Source of the DNA: Flavobacteriales bacterium
GTDB lineage: Bacteria; Bacteroidota; Bacteroidia; Flavobacteriales_D; Sanyastnellaceae
NCBI GenBank assembly: GCA_027491215.1
Contig: JAIXWP010000097.1
Coordinates: 1-58,214 of the forward strand
Direction of reading: 5' to 3'
DNA: 58,214 nucleotides
Part shown: positions 8,305 to 17,301 of the stretch, one piece after another
Position numbering within the stretch: position 1 is the first letter of the stretch
Layout: every line of letters starts with the position of its first letter
The notes under the pieces: generated by a model
Databases searched by the model: none
Told to the model about the DNA's origin: nothing
The model's input: the letters and a program-made list of their open reading frames with translations, nothing else
Translations under genes and position numbers: made by a program

Positions 8305-9798
8305 ATGACGCGTTTTATCATCTTATTCTCTCTTGTTTTAATTTCTTACTCGTCATTCGGGCAATTAGTATTTTTAGCAGAACAAGAAGAAGTATTTAAA
8401 AAATCTACAGAGCAATGGTTGGTTCAGGAACTGACTAAAAATCATCCGAGCCATTTCGCCGATCGATCCTATTCAGATAAGACTACCTTATTCGCACCTC
8501 CTACAGATAACGAACCTGTATTAGGTATAGCTGTCAAATATGGATATGAAGAAGCTCTTATCTTTCAAAACCTTTATTTCCCAGATCACAAAGTGGAGCG
8601 ATATATCCAGCTGCATTCTATTTGTGATTTATACTTTCCACTGATTGAAAAAAAATTAAGTCTTGCGGGTCTTCCGAAAGAATTCAAATTCCTTCCACTT
8701 CTTATGAGTGGAATGAATCCAGCTCACACGGACAACCGCGATCGAGCAGGTCTTTTTGGGATGGATTACCTCAGCGCACGCTACCAACAATTGCGCATGG
8801 ACAGCGTGGTAGATGAACGTCGTGGTGGTGACTTCGCAATTGATGCGGCCATCAAAGAATTAAAATCCATTCACCAAAGTTTTAATGGCAACGCAGAACT
8901 CACTTTGAAAGCATGGTACGTGAGTAGGGCCTACGCAAAAAGAATTTCATCAGATCAAGCAAAAGAATGGCAGTCCATCGATGATGATGCGGATTTCTTC
9001 GTACAGTTCTTTGTTTACTCGAATAAGCTTTTCAAACAAACCTATAATCGGGTCAATAATCAATTGCATCATTATTTCGATATTCTTGGAAACTATGAAA
9101 GCATCAACTTCACTCAACCTGTTTACTTTGAAGGTTTGAGTACCTTGACTGGTGCGGATATCGTGGCAATGAAAAAACTCAATCCTATTTTCATCGGTGA
9201 TCGAATTGAGGCAAACTATAAAAAAGTGTCCTTCATATTAGATAATCGATACACCGGGAAATTCAAGGCACTGGAGGATAGCATTTACAAATGGACCCCA
9301 AAGCCAAAAGTGATTCCAACAGAAACCATGGTGATTGAAGAGAACGTTTATCATGTAGTGCGAAAAGGTGAATCATTGGGAGTAATTGCTCGTAAGCACA
9401 AAACTACCATTGCTCAAATCAAAAAGTGGAATAAACTTCGTTCTGATAAAATACGTGCGGGGCAGCGTTTAAAGATTGTAAAGACCACGCGCAAGCGCGT
9501 TCCGAAGGCGGAGGAGCCTGAAACAAAAGAAGAACAAAATATAGACCCGACAGCGGTGCCTGATGCTGTTTTACTCGATAACGCTAATAAGCCCGACACA
9601 ACAAAAGTGACTCCCCCACCGAAACCAAAACCAGTGGCTCCAAAGCAAGACGAGATTGTCAACTACAAGGTTAAAAATGGAGACACACTTTGGGCAATCG
9701 CCAAAAAACACAAGGTGTCGCCAGAGGATATTATGAAGTGGAACAAGTGCGGAGAAAAAATCCGCCCTGGACAAGTCTTGAAAATTCACACGAAGTAG
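8305..9798 (+). CDS. MltD-like LysM protein with degenerate transglycosylase domain
   Basis: The product has 497 residues and a signal peptide (MTRFIILFSLVLISYSSFGQ). Residues about 95-250 align with the SLT lytic transglycosylase domain of MltD-type murein hydrolases (LAGLPKEFKFLPLLMSGMNP, then AGLFGMDYLSARY). Two LysM peptidoglycan-binding modules follow, at about 349-393 (YHVVRKGESLGVIARKHKT) and 452-496 (YKVKNGDTLWAIAKKHKV), joined by a Pro/Lys-rich linker. In active enzymes the strand reads VESAF with a catalytic Glu; here that position is Met134 (LLMSGM), and the usual GLWQFMP is GLFGMDY. I infer a cell-wall-binding protein that has lost muramidase activity. Confidence 0.85.
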   Translation: MTRFIILFSLVLISYSSFGQLVFLAEQEEVFKKSTEQWLVQELTKNHPSHFADRSYSDKTTLFAPPTDNEPVLGIAVKYGYEEALIFQNLYFPDHKVERYIQLHSICDLYFPLIEKKLSLAGLPKEFKFLPLLMSGMNPAHTDNRDRAGLFGMDYLSARYQQLRMDSVVDERRGGDFAIDAAIKELKSIHQSFNGNAELTLKAWYVSRAYAKRISSDQAKEWQSIDDDADFFVQFFVYSNKLFKQTYNRVNNQLHHYFDILGNYESINFTQPVYFEGLSTLTGADIVAMKKLNPIFIGDRIEANYKKVSFILDNRYTGKFKALEDSIYKWTPKPKVIPTETMVIEENVYHVVRKGESLGVIARKHKTTIAQIKKWNKLRSDKIRAGQRLKIVKTTRKRVPKAEEPETKEEQNIDPTAVPDAVLLDNANKPDTTKVTPPPKPKPVAPKQDEIVNYKVKNGDTLWAIAKKHKVSPEDIMKWNKCGEKIRPGQVLKIHTK

Positions 9799-9838
9799 TC
9801 TACGTAGTTTACCGTATAGATAAGAGTTTTCTTCAAAA

Positions 9839-9846
9839 TAGCTTTG
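9839..9846 (+). promoter_or_regulatory. -7 box (TAGCTTTG) for the WG-repeat gene
   Basis: TAGCTTTG matches TAnnTTTG and ends 20 nt before the ATG at 9867, giving a short leader of about 15 nt. Confidence 0.5.
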
Positions 9847-9866
9847 CTTTACTCAACCTCAAAGCA

Positions 9867-12218
9867 ATGAAATCTCTTATTACTACCCTACTTTCTATAG
9901 TAGCAATCAGCGCTCTCAGTCAGGGCACCATTACCTATGACCCCGGAACATACAAGTATGGGGTAAAAAACAATGATGGAAAAATAATTGTGCCCTTCCA
10001 ATATCAAACCCTCTACACAGGACTCGAAGGACAGTTGATTGCCGAAAAGTGTCAGGACGGTGGTAAAAACTGCTTGACTGGAATTATTGACTACAATAAT
10101 AATTTAGTAGTCAATTTTCAGTACGATGAAGTTTATCTAGACGGACCTCTCTACCGAGTGCACCAGGGCTGTCAACAAAATTATTTCTCCGGCTGTATGG
10201 GTGGTACCATTGGCTACATTAATTCCACAGGAACAGTTGTAGTACCATGTATTTATGACAATACCGATTCTGGATTATGGGCCTTCGACTGGGACGATAA
10301 TTATCGTGATTTTGAAACAAAAGCTCAGGATGGATATATCAATCTTTCACTGAACGGTCGTTGGGGTTATGTGAATTATCAAGGAGTAGAGCAAATCCCA
10401 TTTCAATTTGATGCAGGCAGTAATTTCTTGAAAGACTCAGCGCTGGTGACATTCGGAAGTACTGAGTTTTTCATTAATAAGCAAGGGCGATGTATCAAGA
10501 ATTGTCCTGACAATCTCAATTTTAAATCAAAAGAGCAATTAGCAGATCAGTCCTCGAACTTCAATCTGGTTGTGAATCGTATGATGCAATTCGAAGAAAA
10601 TGAACGTAAGAATTATGCGGGAATTGATTTGGCTAGAAAGGAGGATAAACTCTACAGAGAACTACTGTCTACGATGCAAGAAATAGTAGCATACGGTACA
10701 CTTGAACAACAAAAGCTAACGCGATTCTTCTTGCTTAAATCAGCCATTGGAGCTTCAGAAAAATCGGATACCGTTGCTGTTATTTTCCCCTACCTTAATG
10801 GTGTACGCTATATCGCTGATAATTTAAAAGAATCAGACTTCCCCATTCGTTTTACATATAACAATTCCAACAAGCAATACAGTGTAGATGCATACAAAAC
10901 GACCATTGCGTCTTATTACCAAATCATCGCGGAGTGTGAATACCTTATGAAAAATGGTCGTGCCGAAGCTGATTTAAAAAAAGCAATTTCACTTGCTTCT
11001 ACCAACAATTTCAATAACGCATTGAATTGCGCATATCTGATTGATTTCAAACAGGAGTTTAAACATTACGATACAGAGATTCTAGAATACAGCAACAAAT
11101 GTTTGGAATACTATCTGAAGTTAAATGAAGAAGAGCGCAACAAACTGAATGATTTGAAGCTCTGGACAGGCAATCAACCCGCGGCTATTGAAGCGGCATT
11201 TACTTCGATGAGCAAAGAAAAAGTGCCGAGTACATTTTACATTACTGGAGCTAGATTGTATAAGGAATTTGGCAAACCTGATTACGCGCTTGACTTTATG
11301 AATAAGGCCTACAACGGCGGATATGATGAAACATCATTCCTCTGGGAATACATTGAACTCTGTAAACAAAATGGCAATACTTCAAAAGGAATTGAAGTAG
11401 CGGATAAGCTTGCTATTAAAACGTCTATTACAGATTGCACCAATCTTCAAAAGCTGGCAGATTACTATGTTTCATTTGGGAATATGAGTGCCGCGAAAGA
11501 AACAAAATCAAAGGCAGATGAATGTGTCGAGGATCAATTGAAAGCACAGAAAAAAGCAGCTCGACAAAACAATAGCGGCTCTCGCACATACTCTGGCAGC
11601 GGCGTCAATGGCGGAGTGTACATCGGTGTCGATTTATTTCCGCTCATGCGTATCGATAATTCTAAACGCGACTATGGCGTAAAAATCGACTTCATCGGAA
11701 AAAACATTGGACATGAATTTTATTTCAAAATGCACAACAACGACCGAGACTTCATGTGGGACTTGTCTTCAAATGATGCCGTAAACAATAACAAGGAAAT
11801 TCTTTGGAACGGTTACACTGCTGCATACGGACTTAAATTTTATGATAATGAAGGAGAAAGCATGACCTACTTCGTCGGCCCAATGTTTCGCTATCGCTCT
11901 AAAGAGTACGCAGCCGTAGATACTCTGGCATACGATCCGCTCAACCTCAATGATAATTTCAACGCTCAATTTTTACCAAAAGAAGAACAATACGAAGTAC
12001 TCCTTAACTATGGATGGCAGACCACAAAACCAGGCTTCTCAAGTGAATTCTACTTTGGTATTGGTCCGAAATACAGCGTGTTTACTGCCAATCCAATCAC
12101 AGCTAATTTTGACAATGTAAAATACTTCGTTGAAAATCCAATCATCGAAGGACGCAAAGAAACGCGCTGGGGCGTTGGCTGTCGCGTTGGATTTACAATT
12201 GGCATCAAGTTGTTCTAA
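9867..12218 (+). CDS. Exported WG-repeat / TPR-like protein
   Basis: I start at ATG 9867 (MKSLITTLLSIVAISALSQG), a clean signal peptide behind the box at 9839-9846; an upstream in-frame ATG at 9690 lies inside the previous gene. The 783-residue product begins with WG-type beta repeats over roughly residues 20-210 (KYGVKNNDGKIIVPFQY, GIIDYNNNLVVNFQYDE, GYINSTGTVVVPCIYD, RWGYVNYQGVEQIPFQFD). A helical TPR-like middle follows, then a strand-rich C-terminus (GVYIGVDLFPLMR ... VGCRVGFTIGIKLF) that may insert in or pack on the outer membrane. Cys pairs in the repeat part (GCQQNYFSGC) suggest disulfides. Function is unknown. Confidence 0.75.
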   Translation: MKSLITTLLSIVAISALSQGTITYDPGTYKYGVKNNDGKIIVPFQYQTLYTGLEGQLIAEKCQDGGKNCLTGIIDYNNNLVVNFQYDEVYLDGPLYRVHQGCQQNYFSGCMGGTIGYINSTGTVVVPCIYDNTDSGLWAFDWDDNYRDFETKAQDGYINLSLNGRWGYVNYQGVEQIPFQFDAGSNFLKDSALVTFGSTEFFINKQGRCIKNCPDNLNFKSKEQLADQSSNFNLVVNRMMQFEENERKNYAGIDLARKEDKLYRELLSTMQEIVAYGTLEQQKLTRFFLLKSAIGASEKSDTVAVIFPYLNGVRYIADNLKESDFPIRFTYNNSNKQYSVDAYKTTIASYYQIIAECEYLMKNGRAEADLKKAISLASTNNFNNALNCAYLIDFKQEFKHYDTEILEYSNKCLEYYLKLNEEERNKLNDLKLWTGNQPAAIEAAFTSMSKEKVPSTFYITGARLYKEFGKPDYALDFMNKAYNGGYDETSFLWEYIELCKQNGNTSKGIEVADKLAIKTSITDCTNLQKLADYYVSFGNMSAAKETKSKADECVEDQLKAQKKAARQNNSGSRTYSGSGVNGGVYIGVDLFPLMRIDNSKRDYGVKIDFIGKNIGHEFYFKMHNNDRDFMWDLSSNDAVNNNKEILWNGYTAAYGLKFYDNEGESMTYFVGPMFRYRSKEYAAVDTLAYDPLNLNDNFNAQFLPKEEQYEVLLNYGWQTTKPGFSSEFYFGIGPKYSVFTANPITANFDNVKYFVENPIIEGRKETRWGVGCRVGFTIGIKLF

Positions 12219-12258
12219 GTGACAAAATGTTGTTACTTCGCTGAGCTAAATCGTTTAT

Positions 12259-13485
12259 ATGACCAACGAAACTCAGACGAAGGGTATCTGGATGGCGGTG
12301 CTTGTTGCAGCCCTCGGCTACTTTGTGGATATTTTTGACATCGTACTCTTTGGCGTTCTTCGCCAAGATAGCCTAACGGAACTTGGCTATTTAGGAAAAG
12401 CTAATGGCGAAATGGGCATGCTGCTTACCAATCTACAAATGGTGGGAATGCTCGTGGGTGGTGTCCTATGGGGCATGCTGGGCGATAAACGCGGAAGAAT
12501 ATCAGTCCTATTCGGATCAATTATTCTTTACAGCTCCGCTAACATTGCCAACGGCTTTGTTCAAGAAATTTATTCCTACGGTGTTTGTCGTGTGCTCTCT
12601 GGTCTCGGACTGGCGGGCGAATTAGGTGCGGGTATTACCTTGGTGAGCGAGCTTATGCAAAAAGAAAAGCGGGGCATCGGAACGATGATCATCGCTTCTG
12701 TGGGTGTCAGCGGAGCGATTGCTGCAACCTTGATTGGGAATAAATTCGATTGGCGTATCACATACTTCATTGGGGGCGGACTAGGACTCGCTCTTCTCTT
12801 CTTACGCGTGAGTGTTCACGAGAGCGGTATGTTCAGAGCCACGGCAAGTTCTAATGTTTCTAAAGGAAATTTCTTTATGCTGTTTAATAATCGCTCCCGA
12901 CTAAAACGTTACATGAGCTGCATTCTAATGGGAATGCCTGCATGGTTTGTGGTCGGTGTGCTTATTTATCAAGCCCCTGAATTCGGCAAGTCACTAGGGA
13001 TTCAAGAAAATCTAAGCGCTGGTATAGCCATTCGAAATTGCTATCTCGGCATGACTTTCGGTGATCTTACGAGTGGGCTTTTGTCCCAATTGATGCGCAG
13101 CAGAAAAAATGTCTTGCTCATCTTTTTCTGTCTAACAGGCATCTTTATGTCATTCTATCTTTTCCTACCTATGAAGAGCGCTGATATGCTCTACTTCGCC
13201 TGTGGACTATTAGGCTTCGGGGTGGGCTTCTGGGCGATTTTCGTGACCGTTGCCGCTGAACTATTCGGTACCAATCTCCGCGCATTGAGTGCCACAACCG
13301 TTCCTAACTTTGCTCGTGGGATGATGGTTCCTCTTTCTGCTTTATTTGTGTATCTAATGGGATTACTTGAAAGCCGCATTGAAGCAGCAATAGTAGTGGG
13401 TGCCTTGTCATTGGTGCTCGCTTTCATTGGTTGGTCAATGCTTAAGGAAACCTATGGAAGAGATTTAGATTTTGTAGAAAATTAA
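12259..13485 (+). CDS. Major facilitator superfamily transporter
   Basis: The 408-residue protein has twelve hydrophobic segments and the MFS motif A between helices 2 and 3 (GMLGDKRGRISVLFGS). A charged first helix (YFVDIFDIVLFGVLRQD) and RVLSGLGLAGELGAGITLV in helix 4 resemble the metabolite/H+ symporter branch of the sugar-porter-like carriers. That branch moves organic acids or sugars with protons across the inner membrane. The substrate cannot be read from the sequence. The prolyl oligopeptidase gene starts 9 nt after its stop, so peptide or amino-acid uptake is a possible link. Confidence 0.85.
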   Translation: MTNETQTKGIWMAVLVAALGYFVDIFDIVLFGVLRQDSLTELGYLGKANGEMGMLLTNLQMVGMLVGGVLWGMLGDKRGRISVLFGSIILYSSANIANGFVQEIYSYGVCRVLSGLGLAGELGAGITLVSELMQKEKRGIGTMIIASVGVSGAIAATLIGNKFDWRITYFIGGGLGLALLFLRVSVHESGMFRATASSNVSKGNFFMLFNNRSRLKRYMSCILMGMPAWFVVGVLIYQAPEFGKSLGIQENLSAGIAIRNCYLGMTFGDLTSGLLSQLMRSRKNVLLIFFCLTGIFMSFYLFLPMKSADMLYFACGLLGFGVGFWAIFVTVAAELFGTNLRALSATTVPNFARGMMVPLSALFVYLMGLLESRIEAAIVVGALSLVLAFIGWSMLKETYGRDLDFVEN

Positions 13486-13494
13486 ATTATTCTC

Positions 13495-15627
13495 ATGAAA
13501 AAAATGTTATCCTTCATCTGCATTGCAGGCCTATTAGTCGCATGCTCTGAAGAAAAAAAACCGACGATTCAACGTATGAAAATTGAGAAGTATCCTATCA
13601 CTGCAAAGCAAGATTCCAACCTTACTTTCTTTGGGGAAAATGTTTACGATCCTTATCTATGGCTCGAAAACGACACCAGCGAACAAACAGCTGCTTGGGT
13701 GAAAGAACAAAACATTCTCACTCGCTCATATCTCGACTCTATTCCTCTTCGCGATTCAATCAAGTCGCGTATTACAGAATTGATCAACGTAGAAAAAGTG
13801 GGCATGCCTGTTCGAGTGGGCGAACGTTTTATCATTTATAAAAACAGTGGACTAGAAGCTCAAGGAAAATATTTCGTGAGAAACGGTATCAATGGCGCTG
13901 ACGAATTATTCTTAGATATCAACGCCCTTTCATCCAACGGTACCACTTCAGCATCACTCCTATCACCTTCAGATGACAACAAGCACATTGCATTCGCTAT
14001 CAGTGAAGGCGGCAGCGATTGGTCGAAGATTGTGGTGTATAACATTGAAACAAAACAACCAACAGGTGATGTCCTCGAGTGGGTGAAATTTAGCGATGCT
14101 TCATGGTTCAATGATGGATTCTTTTACAGCCGATACCCTGCTCCAGCTAAGGGTGAAGAGCTCAGTGGAAATAATATGTACCACATGGTGTACTATCACA
14201 AATTAGGTACAAAACAAGAACAAGACATACTTGTACACCGCGACAATGAACGCCCGTATATGTACAATAGTCTTTATCTGACCGAGAATAAAAAAATGAC
14301 TTTCTTGATTTCTTCACCTGGAACAGATGGATCAGAAATATGGTATCGCGAAGGTTCGGACTTAAAGGGAAAATTCACTCCGCTGTTCACTGATGTGACG
14401 CAACATAACTCACCTGTAGATGTAACAGATGATGGAAGAATTTTAGTGATGACAGACATCGATGCTCCGACCTATCGTTTGGTAAGCATTGACCCTAAAA
14501 ATCCAGCGAAAGAAAATTGGAAAGAGATTATTCCAGCTACTGAAAACTTACTTCAATCGGTGAGCACTGGAGGTGGTCAACTTACTGCGAGCTACTTGGA
14601 TAAAGCAAATACCCGCATCTTCACATTGGCGATGGATGGCTCTAATAAAAAAGAGCTTGTACTCCCAGACAAGACTGGTAGTGCAGGAGGATTCGGCGCG
14701 AAGAAGACCGACACTTATTGCTTCTATTCTTTCAGCTCATTTACTTATCCTGGGGTAATCTATAAGTATGATTATGCATCAGGAAAAAGCACAGAGTTTA
14801 GTAGAATGTCCTTGCCTTTCAAGCCAGAAGATTTTGAGAGCAAGCAAGTAATGTACAAGAGTAAAGACGGTACAGAAGTGCCCATGTTTATTGTATCGAA
14901 AAAAGGCATCAAACTCGATGGCACCAATCCTACTCTCCTTTACGGTTATGGTGGATTCAGCGTACCTATTCAGCCAGGATTTTCTGCCAGTAGAATTATG
15001 TTTTTGGAAAATGGCGGAGTCTATTGTATCGCTAATATCAGAGGTGGCAACGAATTGGGAGAAGCTTGGCACCAAGGGGGAATGAAGGATAAAAAGCAGA
15101 ATGTATTTGACGACTTCATTGCCGCGGCAGAATATCTCATCAAAGAAAAATACACCTCATCTGAACACCTTGCTATACAAGGTGGATCGAATGGTGGATT
15201 GCTCGTTGGTGCTTGCATGACCCAACGCCCGGAGCTATTCAAAGTAGCTTTACCAGCGGTCGGCGTTCTAGATATGTTGAGATACCACAAATTCACAGTA
15301 GGTAAAGGCTGGATTCCAGAATATGGTTGTGCTGATAGTTCTGCTACAGAATTCAACTACCTCAAGGCATATTCACCTTATCACAATTTGAAACAAGGCA
15401 TTTCATATCCTGCAACTTTGATAACTACAGCAGATCATGACGATCGCGTGGTGCCTGCACACAGCTTCAAGTTCGCGGCACGACTTCAAGAATATCACAA
15501 AGGTGAAAACCCTGTGCTCATCAGAATCGAAACCAGCGCAGGGCATGGCGCTGGAAAGAGCACACAACAGATGATCGAAGAACTCACGGACATCTACTCT
15601 TTCGTTCTCTACAATACAAAAGACTAA
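13495..15627 (+). CDS. Prolyl oligopeptidase (S9A family) lipoprotein
   Basis: This serine peptidase cuts short peptides after proline. Its N-terminus (MKKMLSFICIAGLLVACSEE) is a lipoprotein signal with lipobox LVAC (Cys17), so it is membrane anchored. Residues about 30-430 form the beta-propeller gate (ENVYDPYLWLENDTSEQTAAW is typical of S9A). The alpha/beta-hydrolase domain follows with the nucleophile in GGSNGG (Ser565), the Asp region ADHDDRVVP and the His in SAGHGAGKS. All three catalytic parts are present and the 710-residue length is normal. It forms an operon with the MFS carrier. A hairpin follows at 15657-15689. Confidence 0.94.
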   Translation: MKKMLSFICIAGLLVACSEEKKPTIQRMKIEKYPITAKQDSNLTFFGENVYDPYLWLENDTSEQTAAWVKEQNILTRSYLDSIPLRDSIKSRITELINVEKVGMPVRVGERFIIYKNSGLEAQGKYFVRNGINGADELFLDINALSSNGTTSASLLSPSDDNKHIAFAISEGGSDWSKIVVYNIETKQPTGDVLEWVKFSDASWFNDGFFYSRYPAPAKGEELSGNNMYHMVYYHKLGTKQEQDILVHRDNERPYMYNSLYLTENKKMTFLISSPGTDGSEIWYREGSDLKGKFTPLFTDVTQHNSPVDVTDDGRILVMTDIDAPTYRLVSIDPKNPAKENWKEIIPATENLLQSVSTGGGQLTASYLDKANTRIFTLAMDGSNKKELVLPDKTGSAGGFGAKKTDTYCFYSFSSFTYPGVIYKYDYASGKSTEFSRMSLPFKPEDFESKQVMYKSKDGTEVPMFIVSKKGIKLDGTNPTLLYGYGGFSVPIQPGFSASRIMFLENGGVYCIANIRGGNELGEAWHQGGMKDKKQNVFDDFIAAAEYLIKEKYTSSEHLAIQGGSNGGLLVGACMTQRPELFKVALPAVGVLDMLRYHKFTVGKGWIPEYGCADSSATEFNYLKAYSPYHNLKQGISYPATLITTADHDDRVVPAHSFKFAARLQEYHKGENPVLIRIETSAGHGAGKSTQQMIEELTDIYSFVLYNTKD

Positions 15628-15656
15628 GTCATTCTTTTTATTAACTACTAACTCAC

Positions 15657-15689
15657 AGTTAGAACTTCCTGTCATGGGAAGTTCTAACT
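15657..15689 (+). terminator. Perfect 13-bp inverted repeat overlapping the ndpA promoter
   Basis: AGTTAGAACTTCC and GGAAGTTCTAACT pair perfectly around a 7-nt loop (TGTCATG). The repeat follows the prolyl oligopeptidase stop by 29 nt and is followed by a weak U-rich stretch (TTGCTTTATT). The right arm contains most of the next gene's -7 box, so it could be a terminator, an operator, or both. Confidence 0.6.
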
Positions 15690-15692
15690 TTG
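15685..15692 (+). promoter_or_regulatory. -7 box (TAACTTTG) for ndpA
   Basis: TAACTTTG matches TAnnTTTG and ends 7 nt before the ATG at 15700. Its first five bases lie inside the hairpin arm at 15677-15689. Confidence 0.5.
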
Positions 15693-15699
15693 CTTTATT

Positions 15700-16746
15700 A
15701 TGATAGATGTTTCCTTAGCCATTATTAGTCAATTATCCGTTCATCGCGTGGGCAACAAGCACAATGGCGATGATATCTTTTTATCAAAGGCTCCCATCGC
15801 AGTTGATGATAATGCTATGCAAGAAAAACTCTTGCATTTCTTTTTATCCTCTATGCCATTGGTGGAGAAGTATTCTTTCAAAACAGAAATTGAGCACGAA
15901 CAAGAAAATCCGTTGCGCCAATTTTCTAAAGAAATATTTCAAAACAGAAGCAGTTTTCATCTGACATCTATACAGATAGCCAAGAGGCTTTTTGATGTCT
16001 CTATGCACCCTCAAATTAAACCAGGCGATGTATTCGTTGCACATCTAAAAAACATCGCTTTCGATGGTGAAAATTGCGAGGCGATTGGAATTTTCAAATC
16101 TGAAAATAAGCAGTCCTTCTTCCAAGTACTTGCCAATGGAGATCAGGCGGAACTCTATCTTTTGGATGGCATCAATCTCGATAAATTAGATAAGGGGGCC
16201 ATCATCTTCAACCAAGAGGCTGGTGACGGATACCGTGTCTGCATTCTTGATCGAAATAATAAAAGTACAGAAGCTGAATTCTGGAAAGATTTATTCTTGA
16301 ACATCACTCCTTGCAATGATGAATACCAACAGACCAAGCAATACATGAGCTTGGCCAAGACGTTCGTCACTACGCAATATGTAGAAGATTTTGAGGTAGA
16401 AAAACCCGAGCAAATTGAAATGCTTCAGAAGTCGGTTGAATACTTTAAAACGCATGACAATTTCGACAAGCGTGAATTTGAAGAGGAAGTTCTTCAATAC
16501 CCCGAAGTGATTAAATCGTTTCAAAACTTCAACCACCAATTTCAAGAAGACAATGAAATTGTTTTAGAGGATAGCTTTGAAATCTCTACTCCTGCCGTGA
16601 AAAAGCAACAGAGTATTTTCAAAAGCATTATCAAACTCGATAAAAATTTTCACATCTATGTCCACGGAAATCGTGAATTGATTGAAAAGGGTGTAGAACC
16701 AGATGGAAGAAAGTTTTATAAAATCTATTACAAAGAGGAAGAATAA
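15700..16746 (+). CDS. Nucleoid-associated protein, NdpA/YejK family
   Basis: The 348-residue protein matches the 37-kDa nucleoid-associated protein family (NA37/NdpA). It starts with an N-terminal helical and strand segment (MIDVSLAIISQLSVHRVGNK) and has the conserved central part VFVAHLKNIAFDGENCEAIGIFKSENKQSF. The ELYLLDGINLDKLDKGAIIF segment and the terminal FHIYVHGNRELIEKG-type strand complete the match. These proteins bind DNA and sit on the nucleoid; their precise role is not settled. The folate gene follows after 3 nt, forming a two-gene operon. The start is supported by the -7 box 7 nt upstream. Confidence 0.85.
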   Translation: MIDVSLAIISQLSVHRVGNKHNGDDIFLSKAPIAVDDNAMQEKLLHFFLSSMPLVEKYSFKTEIEHEQENPLRQFSKEIFQNRSSFHLTSIQIAKRLFDVSMHPQIKPGDVFVAHLKNIAFDGENCEAIGIFKSENKQSFFQVLANGDQAELYLLDGINLDKLDKGAIIFNQEAGDGYRVCILDRNNKSTEAEFWKDLFLNITPCNDEYQQTKQYMSLAKTFVTTQYVEDFEVEKPEQIEMLQKSVEYFKTHDNFDKREFEEEVLQYPEVIKSFQNFNHQFQEDNEIVLEDSFEISTPAVKKQQSIFKSIIKLDKNFHIYVHGNRELIEKGVEPDGRKFYKIYYKEEE

Positions 16747-16749
16747 TAG

Positions 16750-17298
16750 ATGGAAGATATATTGCTCGAAAAATCAAACCTGAGAAAGGAAATGCTTGCA
16801 TCAAGAGCAGCTATTCCTTCCGAATTAAAAGAGCAATACGACCTCGCAATTAATGCACAACTCCAAGATTGGATTACACTTCATCAACCCAAGGTGGTGC
16901 ATTGCTATTTGCCTATGGGCGCTGAAATAGACATCACTCCCTCTCTTCTTTTTTGTCTTTCAAAAGACATCAAAATAATCGCTCCAAAAACTTTAAATCA
17001 ACGCAAACTAGAGAATCGCATTTTGAATTCTTTAGATCAAGTCGAAAATGGCATCTGGGGTACTTTACATCCTACAGGCGAATTATATGAGGGCCCGATT
17101 GATATGATCATTGTGCCAGGCCTTGCCTATGATGAGCACCGTTATCGTTTGGGTTATGGAGGCGGATATTATGATAATTTCTTGGTGCAATATCCCGAAG
17201 CGAAAAAGATTGGTGTTTTCTATTTGATGCAAAAAAGAAATGCCGTTCCAAAGGAACGGCATGACATTTCATTAGATCTTATTTTCACCGAACAGTAA
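16750..17298 (+). CDS. 5-formyltetrahydrofolate cyclo-ligase
   Basis: The enzyme converts 5-formyl-THF to 5,10-methenyl-THF with ATP, returning folate to one-carbon metabolism. The 182-residue length is typical. The N-terminal helix carries the basic residues that bind ATP (EKSNLRKEMLASRAAI), and the hallmark RLGYGGGYYDNFL loop lies near residue 137. The end, DISLDLIFTEQ, matches the usual family C-terminus. It follows ndpA after 3 nt. A perfect 10-bp inverted repeat (17240-17262) lies within the coding sequence close to the 3' end. Confidence 0.93.
   Translation: MEDILLEKSNLRKEMLASRAAIPSELKEQYDLAINAQLQDWITLHQPKVVHCYLPMGAEIDITPSLLFCLSKDIKIIAPKTLNQRKLENRILNSLDQVENGIWGTLHPTGELYEGPIDMIIVPGLAYDEHRYRLGYGGGYYDNFLVQYPEAKKIGVFYLMQKRNAVPKERHDISLDLIFTEQ
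17240..17262. other. Perfect 10-bp hairpin inside the end of the cyclo-ligase gene
   Basis: ATGCCGTTCC, a 3-nt loop AAA, and GGAACGGCAT pair without mismatch 36 nt before the stop codon. No T-tract follows, so it is not a standard terminator. Confidence 0.7.
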
Positions 17299-17301
17299 TC
17301 G

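Noticed and set aside
14779-15356. Long minus-strand frames inside the prolyl oligopeptidase gene
   Set aside because: They mirror a conserved catalytic domain and have no promoter or recognisable product.
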